Assembly: GCA_023055505.1 (NCBI GenBank)
Contig: JALIRH010000027.1
Coordinates: 4,786,501-4,850,500 of the forward strand
DNA: 64,000 bases
Source of the DNA: Callipepla californica brunnescens
Lineage: Eukaryota > Chordata > Aves > Galliformes > Odontophoridae
Direction: 5' to 3'
Positions 36,625 to 47,867 of this stretch are shown one piece after another. Numbering within the stretch: position 1 is the first letter of the stretch; the number at the start of each line of letters is the position of its first letter. The translations under genes and the position numbers were made by a program. The notes beneath the pieces were generated by a model. The model searched no databases, was not told the origin of the DNA, and was given only the letters and a program-made list of their open reading frames with translations.

Positions 36625-37750
36625 CCACAGCAGTGCGGCGGCCGACTCCAACGCAGAGCAAACCCTTGAGCAGCAGGAGTGGTGCTCCACCCCTCCCCTT
36701 CCCGCTCCAGCCCTCCTCGGTTGCCCCTCTCCCCATTCCAGGGGCAGCCACGCTCTCACAACATGAGGTGGGCTTAGCTGATGCTGGCCTCTCATTTCTC
36801 TTCAGTCTCTTGATGAGTCTTTGCCCAGTGGGGCTCTGGGTGGGGCCAGCTAGAGCCCATCCCTCCCTGCCCTCTCCCCTGCCCCCAGCTTTGCTCCCCG
36901 CTCCCCTTTTCCTGCCTTTGTGGCTCGCTGCCACCAGCCTTGGCTTCTCAGGCAGCCCTGGCCTGGCCGTACCCACAGCTTTTGTGTTAAACAGCCCATA
37001 CGGGGTGAGCAGATGACTGTTAGCAGTGTTGGACCATGCAGCAGCTCTGCCGGGCCAGGCTCTGTGCGCTGGCAGCGCTCCCGGAGCAGGATGGGATCCC
37101 TGGCAGTGGGTGCGGGGTGGGCACGTGCCAGCTCCCGCCTTGGCACCGCAGCCACAGCCTCACTCCCTCTGGCTGCGGGGATGTTACGGCTGTCTGGGTC
37201 GTTGCTGGGGGCTGCGGGAGGGCTGTCCCTTCCCCAAAGCTTTTACTGTCCACTCTGATAGTGGGGGACACGATGGGGGGGGCCATGTAACTCGGGCCTC
37301 CGCTGCGGTACCCTCTCATTTCTGAGCGCGTCCTCCCCTGGCACCGTGCTGAAGGCGGGGGCCGGGCCACACTCTTGCTGCTCTCTCCCTGCTTTAGAGC
37401 CTGACTAGGGGCTGCTCCGGGGCTGGAAAGGGGCAGGCGGTGCCTTGTGACCCTGTCTCAGGGCTGCCCCACCGCTGGGGATTCGGGTCTCGCTTCAATT
37501 CCCGGGGCTCTGCCGCTTTGCAGGAGGAAGGCGTGAGGCCCCGGGACGGGCACAGAGACCCTCGCTGCTGCCCCTGGGCTTTGTGTTGTGCTGAGGAGCG
37601 GCCGGCGGCCCCGGGGCCGTGGCTGCGGTTTGCTTTTTCCCCTCGGTTTGTTGGTGTTTGGGGTTGCAGCGGTTTGCGGTGCCTGGACTGAACGACCCGG
37701 TCGCGGGGTCTGCAAAGTAACGTCGAATAAAAGCACCTGAAACGAGAGCC
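36625..37750 (+). terminator. NPLOC4 3' UTR and poly(A) signal
   Basis: The stop TAG is at 36622-36624. No coding frame follows. AATAAA at 37727-37732 is the likely poly(A) signal, giving a 3' UTR of about 1.1 kb. The downstream CpG-rich sequence is already the promoter of the next gene. Confidence 0.7.
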
Positions 37751-37894
37751 GAGCGCCGTGCTCTGTTCCCGCACCGCGGCCGTGCCTCGGGCGGGGACGG
37801 ACGGACGGACGCTGCCCCGTGCCCTGCCTGCAGCTCGGCCACGGCGGTCTGTTTGCAATCAGCGGCACAGCCGCGTGCGGCCGGGCCCCGAGCC

Positions 37895-38170
37895 AGGCCC
37901 GCTCGTTAAAAAGGGACAGCAGCAGCCGCACGGAGCCAGAGCCGGCGGAGCCGAGCCCGGCGAGCGGCTGCCTCGTCTGCGGGCGGGTCCCAGCGCAGGT
38001 AAGGGGCAGGATGGGGTCACGCCGGCCGGCTGCCGCGGGGCCGCACGCTTCCCCCTGCCCCGGCTTCCCACCGCGGGGCTGCCGAGGGCCCGGAGATGGA
38101 CGCCCGGGTGGGATGTCCTCATCGGGGTGGAGGCCGCTCCGGGGCTCCGTGTGACCGCACCGCCCGCAGC
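37895..38170 (+). promoter_or_regulatory. Promoter and untranslated first exon of the small secreted-protein gene
   Basis: A TATA-like GTTAAAAAGG lies near 37905. A GC-rich segment ends at the clean donor GCGCAG|gtaagg (37998|37999). The matching acceptor cgcccgcag ends at 38169, two bases before the coding ATG context. This suggests an untranslated exon ending at 37998, only 170 bases past the NPLOC4 cleavage region. Confidence 0.5.
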
Positions 38171-38171
38171 C

Positions 38172-38806
38172 ATGGCGCGGCTTCTCCCCCTCCTGCTCCT
38201 CGCGGCTCTGGGCGGTGCGGCCAAGCTGAAGCGGCAGCCAGCGGCGTGGGACGAGAGAGCGGACGGTAACGGCGGGACCCCCTCCTCCCCACGGCCGCGG
38301 CGGGCACGCAGCCCCATGCAGCCCCATCCCATCCCATCCCATCCCATCCCATCCCATCCCATCCCATCCCATCCCATCCCATCCCATCCCATCCCATCCC
38401 ATTGCTGCAGCCGGGCGGGCACGGGGCTGCGCCAACCTGACGCTCATCTTGGACAACTGGAGGTTCGCCATCACCTCGCAGCTGCGGAACCTGCTGCTGT
38501 TCCACCACCACACCGTGCTGCCCGAATACGGCCGGTGAGCGGGGAACGGGGGGGGGGGGGGGAGGGGAGGGGGCTCCGGGGGTACCCCCAGCGCCCTCAC
38601 CCCGCTCCCGGCACAGGATCCGCTCCCTGTCGGGGGCCCTGGATGAACTCTACGAGGACTTCAGCGCCCTCAAGGAGCAGCTGGGCCGGCTGTCGGGCCG
38701 CTTCGCGGAGGTGGAGGCCTTCGTGGACCAACTGAGCCGCAGCCCCGGGCCCCGCACCGGGCCCGGCCCGCGCCGCCGGGCGCTGCCCCAACCCGCCCTG
38801 AAGTAG
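38172..38806 (+). CDS. Unrecognised small secreted, helix-rich protein (135 aa)
   Basis: Three coding exons: 38172-38265 (donor gtaacg), 38411-38534 (donor gtgagc), 38617-38806 with stop TAG. They total 408 nt and phases 1 and 2 match across the introns. AATAAA at 38830-38835 follows 24 bases after the stop. The protein begins MARLLPLLLLAALGGAA, a clear signal peptide, then a basic segment. One N-glycosylation sequon (NLT) stands beside a single cysteine (C38). Two amphipathic helical stretches follow: residues 39-66 (LTLILDNWRFAITSQLRNLL) and 72-114 (LSGALDELYEDFSALKEQLG and on, with heptad-like leucines). The tail is Pro/Arg-rich. I do not recognise the family and give no function. A homologue between NPLOC4 and FAAP100 in mammals is unknown to me. 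Confidence 0.75.
38323..38402. repeat. (CCCAT)n pentanucleotide array, about 16 copies
   Basis: A nearly perfect run of CCCAT fills much of the 145-bp first coding intron of the small secreted gene, ending eight bases before its acceptor. The minus strand reads (ATGGG)n. Confidence 0.97.
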
Positions 38807-38835
38807 CACCAGAGCTCCGCCGCGTCGCTAATAAA

Positions 38836-39480
38836 GCCGTACGGCCCCAGCACTGCCGCCTAGCTTCCCTCATCCTCATCCCCCCCTACCCCGGCCCGGT
38901 ACCGGGAGGGCGGGACCGACCGACCCCCCCCACCCCCCGCAGTGGGGAGTCCGCCCGTCGGCGCTTTACGGCCGCTGTCGCAAAATCTCCGCCCCATTGC
39001 GGCGGCCGCCGCGCAGCCGTAAAGCGGAGCCGCCCGCGCCCCCCGGCCCGGTACCCGCAGCACCGCGGGGGGGGGGGAGGGGAGGGATGAGGAGGGGGAT
39101 GGGGATGGGGGGGGGGCTGTAGGGTGGGGGTGGGGAGCGACTGAGGGGAGATTTGGGGGTGAGGGTGGGGGTCTGGGGCAGAGAGGGCTGCGGGTGTGCG
39201 GTGGGGATGGGGGGGGTTATTGGGGGGAGGTTTGGGGTCGTGGGGTGCTGCAGGGTGAGGAGGAGGGGCTGCGGGTGTGGGGTGTGGGGTGAGGATGGGT
39301 TTGGGGCCGGGGAATGCGTGGGGAGGGTCGGGAGGGTGTGAGGATGCGGAGCCCGGGGTTGTTGGGGGGGGGGTTGGGGCTGGGGGTGACCCGGAGAGTC
39401 CCGAGTTGGTCTCTGTGCTGTGGGGCTGGGGCGGTCCCTGTCCCCCCCGCGCTGAGCACCGTCCCCACGCCCCAGGCACG
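38836..39480. other. G-rich intergenic spacer and FAAP100 promoter
   Basis: The spacer is dominated by G runs on the plus strand (39066-39370) with no TATA. A CpG-dense part at 38930-39060 (ccgccccattgcggcggccgcc) contains one inverted CCAAT-like box and probably serves as the FAAP100 promoter. No exon is recognised. Confidence 0.45.
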
Positions 39481-42400
39481 ATGGCACAGGTGGGGCACCG
39501 GGTGGACTACCTGGCTGGCTTCTGCTGCCCGGTGGGGGGGCTGGTGGCCGGCAAACCCCGCGTGCTGTGCCACGAGAGCGAGATCTACCTCTGCAATGGC
39601 AGCGAGTTCGTCTACATCTACGACCAGGAGGGCAAGGTGCTGAAGGTGAGTGCCCTGCGGCGCCAGGTCAGGATGCTGGGGGCACCTTGGGCCCCCTCCC
39701 GTGCTCCTCCAGCCCGGGCTGTGTCAGTGAGACGGAGCAGAATGCTTTGGGGCAGTGGGGTGCTGCTGCCTGAGCCCCCCCCACCCCCCGGGCCCTGCGA
39801 GGTGAACGCTTAATGGATCTGGGAAGACTTTATTTTCTTCTGTGAACAAAGCGATGTCCCTTTCATTTCTCATCTACAAAGGGCTTCACTATTGTCTCCG
39901 CTGTGACTAACAGCAGTCGTCGTGTCGAGTTATACGCAGCTTCTTTTTTTAATTTGTCCTTATTATCATTTCTAAGAAAGCCATCGCTGTAATATCAGGA
40001 TTTGCCTCCTACACCGCGTTCCTCCTCAGGAAAGTAGATCATGTATGGGCTTTCAGATTGCCATTTCCCTCCCACCCACCCTGCACAGCCCAGGCTGGAG
40101 CAGCACTCTTGAGCCCGAGCGCAGTGCCAGCTGCAGCTCTGCCCGGTGTCAGCCCGATTCCTGGAAGTGCTCACCGTGTTCCTCTGCAGGAAATTGCTGC
40201 TTTTCGTTCCCAGTCTCTGTGGGGCTGCCTCGGGGGAAGCACTGCTCATTGAGCTGCTCCGTTTGTAGCCAGCAGTGCACCGCTCTGCCCAGCTGGGTGG
40301 GCTCTGGGGCTCCTGGCCACCTCCCCTGGGCTCAGCAGAACCATGAGCCTTCCCTTTCTCCACCCAGGCGGTGTACAGGTGCCCCGAACAGGTGTGGCAC
40401 GTGGAGCTGCTGCCCCTGACGAGACAGCTCTACATCCTCTGCGCCCACAGTGGCATCTACTGCGTGTCCCTGGACCAGCAGAGCAGGTGAGGTGATGGTG
40501 CGTGGGGGGACACACGCATTGGGCAGCTCAGGGTTTGGCCCTCAGCTCTCTCTGGGCCGCTTCTCCTGCCGTGCTGCAGGGAGCTCGGTGTGAGGGCCAG
40601 GGTACGAGGCGGCCAAGAGCAGTGCTGGCTTCTCCCCGAGGTTTGGCTCAGAGCCTTTGCCTGTTTGCTTGAAGGTTAATGGAGCAGACGGATGGCGACG
40701 GCCAAGAAAGCAATTGCCCTTCCGGCGTCTTCCCCGTGGACTCGGATGCCTGCATCTTCCCAGACTCCAGCCTGTGCATGTTCACTCTGCTCAACAACTT
40801 CGTCATCACGCTGTCCCAGGCCCACGGCAAGTGGTGGATGAAGCTGCATGAGCTGCCACGCCCCGAGCAGGACAGCCCCCCGTACCGGCAGGTCAGCGAG
40901 GTGGGCTTCTGCCCTGGCCCCCCGCCTGCTGAGGAGGAAGACGGCGCTCCATCGTCACGCTTCCTGCCCGTGCTGTGCTGCGCCTCCTCCCCGGGCACGG
41001 CGGGCAGTGGGGAGGGGCCGTGGTGCTCGGGGGGCTTCGTGCTGGAAGAGCCCCTCTTCAGCTTGCTCTTCGGGATCGACGCCGCCATGCTGGAGTCCCC
41101 GATGATCCTGTGCGGGTTCCCGGACGGACAGCTCTGCGCCGTGCCGCTGAAGGCTCTCAGCTCGCCGCCCGCTGACGGCTGCCACGACGTCTCCGGGCAG
41201 GAACCGCCCGTGAAGATCCTCCATCATCTGGAAGAACCCATCGTCTTCATCGGGGCGCTGCGGACGGAGCGGCGGGCGGCGGAGGAGGAGGAGGAAGAGG
41301 AGGATGATGCTGAGGACGATCCGCTGTTCGGCGACGCCGGCTGTGACTGCGTGGTGGCCGTGGGGCACTATGGCAAGATGGTGGCTGTCAAGGCAGACCA
41401 GCGGGACGAAACGACGGTGCCAGAGCTCAGGGAGTACTACCTGCGTGGGCCCATCCTCTGTGCCGCCTGCGGCAGCGGCAGCCGCATGTACTACAGCACA
41501 CACTCAGACATCTCCGCTGTCGACCTGGACTGGGTCAGCGAGTCCTCTGACCCCGAGGACACGGAGAGCTGCGGCGGTGTCCTGCCGCCCGTCCTGTCTC
41601 CGGCCAGCTTAAGTATCTGTAGCGTTGTGGCTCTGTCCTTGTCCTCGCGGGTGTCAGAAGGTACTGCTGACTGTGGGGGTGTGCTGGGTCTTGGGGTGGC
41701 ACGGGGCAGGATGGCTGCCCAGCTGTGTGCATCCACACACCTCGTGATGGTGCATGTCAGGCTCCTCCCTCCTTCATCTGTTCTTGTTGTCCCCCTTGGT
41801 TTTTGCACGTTGTCACTGTGAAGCATACTGACAGGCTGTGCACAGGGTGTGCTCAGAGCTCCTCTGCTCCCTGCCTGCTCGGGGTTTGTCTGGCAGCTCG
41901 GTGCTGCAGGTTCTGTGGGGTTCTGGCTGTCCCCATTGGATCCCTGCATGGAGGGCAGCGTGAAGGGATCAGTGAGCAGCACACGGTGCTCACCCAGAGC
42001 ATCCCTGCTGCGTGTAAACAAACATGGAGTGAGGAGCCTCCAGGCCAGCAGTGTCCTGTCCTCACATACTGCCCAGGGAGCTGTACAGCTCTGCCACTGG
42101 GAACTGCCTGGTAGTGCCTGCTGCATCCTGCAGCTGTGCTTGGGCTGGCCAGCAGCAGGAAGCATGGCTGGGCCTGGCAAGAGCAAATGAGCCTATCCCA
42201 TCCCCATCATGCCCACCCATGTGTAGCTGCTCCTGCTTCCCCCCCCCAGGCACTGTGGGGCTGGGCAGAATCCCATCCCTCTGTTCTGTGCTCCCCAGCC
42301 CACATACAGACCTCTGCTGCTTCCTCCCACCCCCGTTCCCTGAGCTCTGCCCCTCTCTGCCCCACAGGTGAATCGGAGCTGCTGGCCCTCTCTGCCAAAG

Positions 42401-45400
42401 GCCGCCTCATGACCTGCGGCCTGTGCAGCCCCGAGGATGCTGATGTGGAGCTGACGCCTGCCGAGGCTGGGAGGAGGATTAAGGCACTGCTGTCAGGGAT
42501 AGGCAACACCTCGGAGAGGTAAGGGGGAGGAGGATTAAGGCACTGCTGTCAGGGATAGGCAACACCTCGGAGAGGTAAGGGCAGGGCTGCAGTGCTGCTG
42601 TGCTGCTGCTGGCCCTCTGAGCCACGGGGTATGGGTGCGATGCTTCTGCGCACGGGCTCCTGCTCAAAAAGCCTTTTGCAGCACCGGCTCCTTTCCCAGA
42701 GCGGGTGGAAGGGAAGCCCCCAGCCTCAGTAGCCTAAAAATAGTTTGCTGGCAGCCCTGCCTGCTGCTCAGTGCAGGCACGCTGCTGCTCACAGCTTTGG
42801 CGACAGAAGGAGGGCAAGGCACGGTGCCAGCACGCCCAGACACCCCGCAGCACCTGCCAGGCCTGTCACGGGCAGGGCAGCGCATGGTTGGCCCTCTGCG
42901 GCCATCTGTGCATGGGGAGGAGGTTCCCCCTTCGCAGGGGGATTCCCAAAGCTGCGAGCAGAGCTTACAGCCCACCCATCTGCAGCTCGTCGTCGCTGGC
43001 CCAGGCCTGGCTGGGGAGTGGGGGGTCCGGCTCGGGGGCTGCTCGCTGGATTGGGGTTTGTCTGTCTCGCCCTCTTTTTGCCGACCCACTGTCCCTTCCT
43101 GCTGTTTGAGCTCTGCTGCTTTGTCCTCGCAGAGTTTCCTTCCTGAAGAAGGCGGTGGACCAGAAGAACCGTGCTCTGGCCAGCCTCAACCAGGTGATGA
43201 ACGTGAGCGCGGCTCTGCTGTCCAGCCAAGAGGGCCAGAAGCCCATTGCCTGCACCGTCACTGCCAACTGGAGCTGCCTCCTGCTCCGCGATACCGTCAC
43301 CATCTCCTGCCTGCTGGAGAACTGCAGCGAGTACAGCCTGGAGCAGGGCTGGACCCTGTGCGTTCAGCTCCTGGCCAGCCCCTGTGCCTTAGAGGAGGAA
43401 TCCGTGGATTCGGCCACCACCTTCACCTTCCCCATCGACCAGCTCCTCCCTGGGAACAAACGGGAGCTGACGCTGCCCCTGGGCTCGGCCGCAGACACCA
43501 AGCTGGACCTCCCTCTGACCATCTCCTGTGCCCTCTACTACAGTTTACGTGATATCCTGGGCAGTGGCTCCGACTCACCCGAGGCTCTGGACGATCTCCT
43601 CCCGGACGATTCGCCCATCCTGTCTCCGGACAGAGAGGGCATCTGCCTGCCCCTCAGCGAATGCACCATTGACGTGCTGCAGTGCCTGCGTTTTGAGAGC
43701 AGCCCCCCCGGGATGGATGCCTCCCCCAAAGCAGCCTCGCTCCCCGCAGCCCCGGACCCCGTGGAGACCTTCCTGAAGGCATCCAGGGAGCAGCCTGAGC
43801 CCGAGGCAGGGACAGCCAACGAGCAGCCGTGTGCCACAGGAGAGGACAGCGTGGTGCCCTCAGCAGCGTCCATCAGGGTGTCCTCAGAGCTGCTGAAGAA
43901 CGCACTGAAAACCTCCAGCTCAGGTGGGTGCTGCTCGTAGCAGGAGGAGGGGGTGTGCCAAGCAGGCTGACCTAGGACAGCCATCCTGGCTTACTGTCCC
44001 CTTCCCTGGGTGAGGGAGGAGGGCTGTGGGCCCCCAGATTGCCACTCCAGCACCGTGACAACTGGGAGGGAGATGTCCCCAAGCCTGGGGTCACCCCGGC
44101 ATCACAGCAATTGCACGCCCACGGGCCACGCCAGGCACACGGCATTCTGCCTGCCCACGTGGCCCTGCCCTGGGAGGCCGTGCGGAGGCGTAACGCACTG
44201 TGCTTTCTCTCCTGTCGCCCGCAGATGTCCCGCTGTGCTGTGCCACGCTGCGCTGGCTGCTGGCTGAGAACGCTGCAGCCGCCGTGCTGAGCAGTGGGGA
44301 GGTGACCTCGGTGCGTGGCACGGCTCCGGATGGAGGAGAGGTGCAGCTGCTCGTCCGAGAGGCAAGGAAGGGGTTAGCCCTGCTGCGGAACTGCCCGTCC
44401 TGCCCTTGGCCCCTGGGGAGCAGGGTGGCCTGGTTGTCACCCCCTGCTGCTGTTGGGGTCCCTCCTCCCCTCCTGGGACTTTCTCAAAGGCTCTTTTGGG
44501 CTGCTGCTCCATGCCGAGCCTGCAGAGGGAAAAACGTGGCTGGATTCTGGGTGTAAACCTGACCTACAGCAGCTTTTCCCTTTCTAATGTGAAAATCCCC
44601 CTCTAAGTGCAAAGGAAAAGCAGTTAATTGCAGCGCAGCTCTCCCAGCACGGCCGGCTAACCCTCCAGCAAGGGGCCCAGCTGCCTGCGTGCTGGCAGTG
44701 ACCTGGTTCAGGTTGGTTCACACTTGAGAGCACTAATATTGCCAATGTGATTAGAGACAGCGTTAATTCTGCTTGGGCTAAGCCTGCCGGATTAAATCTG
44801 CCACGCTGGCATCACTGGGAAGCGGGCAGCGGGTCGCCATCAAACTTGGACCGACCTGGAGTGCATGAGGGGGGGCTGTGAGTGGAGCAGGGATGGAGGG
44901 AATGGCAGCTGCCTTTGAACCCAGCGTGGTGGTGTCACCATCCCAGCCCTACTGCCCGTGGGGAGGGGACGTGGGGCAGCCCCTCCTCCGCCCTGCAAGG
45001 ATTGCAGCGGGGTCTTGGTGCTCTCCCAGGTGGCCATGAATGACCTCAGCCCGGCCGGCCCCATCCAGGCGGTGGAGATCCTGATGGAGAGCCCGTCCCT
45101 GGCCCACATGTGCAGGATGCACCACGCCGTCATCCGCCGCATCCAGGTACGGAGCTGCCAGGTGGGGCGCACCCCCGGGTGCCCCCAGGACCCCGCTGGG
45201 CTCTGCGGGATGGTTTCTGAGGCACCACCGTGTGGCTGCCTTGGCACAGCCCGGTGCCACACGGGGATGAGGACCCCTCTCCCTCCCTGAGTCCCCCCCA
45301 CAGCAGAGCTGTGCTCCCCGCAGGCGCTGGTGCTGGAGCAGGCAGCGCAGGGCTCGGGGCCCCCTGACCTCCGCATGCAGTACCTGCGGCAGATCCAGAC

Positions 45401-45628
45401 CAACCACGAGGTGAGCGGCCAGCCCTCCGTGCCCCAAGCCCCATTCCCCATGGGCTCCTCCCACGGACATGACCCTCACCCTCCTCCTCCTCCTCCACCT
45501 TCCTCCTGCAGATGCTGCTGAAAGAGGCGCAGTCCCTCCGCGACCACGCGCCCATGGCCGAGGAGGACACGGAGAAGCTCCTGCACATCTACCAGCAGCT
45601 GCGCAACCCCAGCCTGGTCCTGCTGTGA
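39481..45628 (+). CDS. FAAP100: FAAP100, Fanconi anemia core-complex subunit (889 aa)
   Basis: Nine exons: 39481-39645, 40368-40486, 40675-41660, 42368-42518, 43133-43923, 44225-44361, 45030-45146, 45324-45410, 45512-45628. Total 2670 nt, in frame throughout; the human protein is 881 aa. FAAP100 pairs with FANCB and FANCL in the core complex that monoubiquitinates FANCD2/FANCI at DNA crosslinks. Family marks are YLAGFCCPVGGLVAGKPRVL at the N-terminus (beta-propeller region), LHHLEEPIVFIGAL, LLALSAKGRLMTC, SFLKKAVDQKN, CATLRWLLAENAA and LRMQYLRQIQTNHE near the C-terminal coiled coil. An acidic run (about EEEEEEEDDAEDD) sits in exon 3. Exon 4's donor region is tandemly duplicated, and intron 6 has a GC donor. 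Confidence 0.96.
42469..42581 (+). repeat. Perfect 56-bp tandem duplication over the FAAP100 exon 4 splice donor
   Basis: Bases 42469-42525 recur identically at 42525-42581 (offset 56). Each copy carries the exon end, CTCGGAGAG, and the donor gtaagg. The distal donor would be at 42575. Using it would add 56 nt, and the first in-frame codon after AGG is TAA. Confidence 0.93.
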
Positions 45629-46432
45629 GCAGCGGAGCAGCCAACGCTCCCCAGGGATGGGGACAGCCCCACGGAGGGGCAGAGTGCCCGGCGGGAGGGC
45701 CGGCGGCCGAGAACGGTGGTCTGTGTGTGTGCGTGTGTCGTGGTCGTGTTGTCAGCAGCACAGAGGGGCCGTGTGCCCGGTGGCAGAGCGGGGTTCCTGG
45801 GCTGGCCCGGTGCTGCGCTGCCGCTCGGGGCTGCGGGGTCTCGTGGGGCCATGGTAGTGTAGCTCCGTCCCGGCTGTGGGCTGTGCCCCCGTGCCTTTCA
45901 GGATCAGGACAAACAGGGTGCTGTGCCAGGGTGCCCGGGGGAGCCCCGTTTTCTGCTGGGCAGGGGAGGGGGTTTTCCGCTCCCCCGTTGTTTCTATAAA
46001 TGATCTCGTATCTCTGTGGCGGTGCAGCGTGTTTTGGGGGCTCAGTCCTTCCCCTCACTGCTCCGGTGTGTGTAAATCTGTCGTCTGCCATGAAAAAGAT
46101 CGTGCCGCTCAGCGAGTGCGCGTCTCTTTTCCTTTCCACATCCTGGGGGACCTCCACCACCGCAGCCCCGCGTCTCCCCGTGCCCCCACAGCACCCCCAG
46201 CCCTGGGGGCACCCAGAGGGGCACCGCAGCACTCCTCAGCCCCGTGGCACAGAGCCGTGCCCTGCTGCCACCCCCTGGCAGTGAGTCCACATCCCCGTGC
46301 CCTTCTGCATCACATCCACGCTCTCCACTGGGGGTCACGGGGCCACGGGGTGGGGGATGAAGGCCAGATCCTGACCCACCGTGCCCTGGCTGCGAAGGAA
46401 GAGAGCCGTGCCCTGCTGCAATCCAGACGCAC
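45629..46432 (+). other. FAAP100 3' UTR and convergent spacer
   Basis: No canonical AATAAA is visible after the FAAP100 stop; the only similar string is TATAAA near 45995. There is a short GT-rich run at 45718-45750. No exon is recognised. FSCN2 transcription arrives from the other side. Confidence 0.45.
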
Positions 46433-46438
46433 TTTAAT
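46433..46438 (-). terminator. FSCN2 poly(A) signal ATTAAA
   Basis: TTTAAT on the plus strand is ATTAAA on the minus strand, 70 bases beyond the FSCN2 stop. It is the common variant signal. Confidence 0.55.
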
Positions 46439-46508
46439 GACGTGAGTTGGGGAGGGTCGGGGCTGCAGCTGCCGCGGTCAGTGCCACCGGGTCCCCCCAT
46501 CCCCGGGC

Positions 46509-47820
46509 TCAGTACTCCCAGAGCGTGGCCCGCAGCACCGACTCGCTGTCGGCCCGCAGGGTGCCGGCCGGATCCCCGCGCAGGTACCGGCCCGTTCTTC
46601 CCTTTGATGGCGACACGCCCGCGCTCCCGAAACTCGAAGAAGAAATCCTCGGAGAGGTCCCCGTCGCTGCAGACCGCCCCGCTGCTCGCCACGTACCAGA
46701 ACTTCCCCCCCTGACCTGCGGGGAGCACGGGGCCGTCAGCGCGGCCGTGGGGCAGCCCCACAACCCCCCACCCTGCACACCCCGTGCCACCACCACGCAC
46801 CTCGGATCTGATAGGCGCCGTCGCTGAAGCCCACGTGGAAGACGTCGTACACGGAGCGGTTGGAGTCGAGCAGGTTGGAGCCGCGGTGGTAGCAGACGAA
46901 GCCGTGCTCGCCCCGCAGCACCAGCATGGGCCGGTTGATCAGCTTCAGGGTGAACTCCTCATCCTCCCCTGCGTCGGGGACAGGGCTGAGCGGGGCTGGG
47001 AGGGCACCGTGCCCATCACACCCGCCCCAAACCCCCCTCCGCCTCCAGCCCCAGATCCCCGCTCACCCACGGCGTCGCTGACGGCCGCCAGCTGCCCGTT
47101 CCTCTTGGTGCACACGTAGCGGCCGTTGCTGGCACGCAGGGCCACGCGTCGCCCGCGCCACTCGATGTCAAACATGGTGTTGGCAGCGCTGGGTGACAGC
47201 AGAGCAGTGGCACCGGGATGCCTGCACCCCCTAATCCCCCCTCCCCCTGACCCTGCTGCACTCACACTTCGGTGGCCACGGCCTGGATGCCCCCATGGGC
47301 CACCAGGGTCCAGTAGCTGCCGGCGTTGGTGTGCAGGCTGCACTTCTTGGTGTCGCGGTCGATCTGCAGCTGGAAGGTCTCGTGGTTCAGCTCCTCGTCC
47401 TGGTTGGCTGACACGTTGACGCCTGCGGGGACATCAGCGCAGGGCCACGTGCGGGGTGTGTGTTGTGTCGTCGTCACCGTCCCCTCCCAGCGTAAATCCC
47501 TCCGGGAACAATCGCGCTAATTGGGCCCTTAATCTGATTGTGGTGCACCCATCTGGGCAGCGCGGCAGTGCACAGACCCCTATTTATATCCCACCCGGCC
47601 CTAAGGAGCTTGGCACAGGCGTTCCCAGTGCCACGGGGACAGCAGGGCAGCTGGGGCCATGGCACGGCCAGCAGTCCCGGTGTGCCAGCTCCGGCTGTGA
47701 GCACCGTATGCAAACATGCACGCTCCTGGCACCCAGCATGCATTCCATTCATGCACCAAACTCAGCCTTGCATGCGTGCAGGTGGACGTGCACACACTGC
47801 TTCAAAGTCTTGCACAACAC

Positions 47821-47867
<47 letters not shown>

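Noticed and set aside
37458..38600. 380-codon minus-strand open frame over the NPLOC4 3' end and the secreted gene
   Set aside because: It runs through the CCCAT array (GMGWD repeats) and a CpG promoter, opposite to a well-supported spliced gene.
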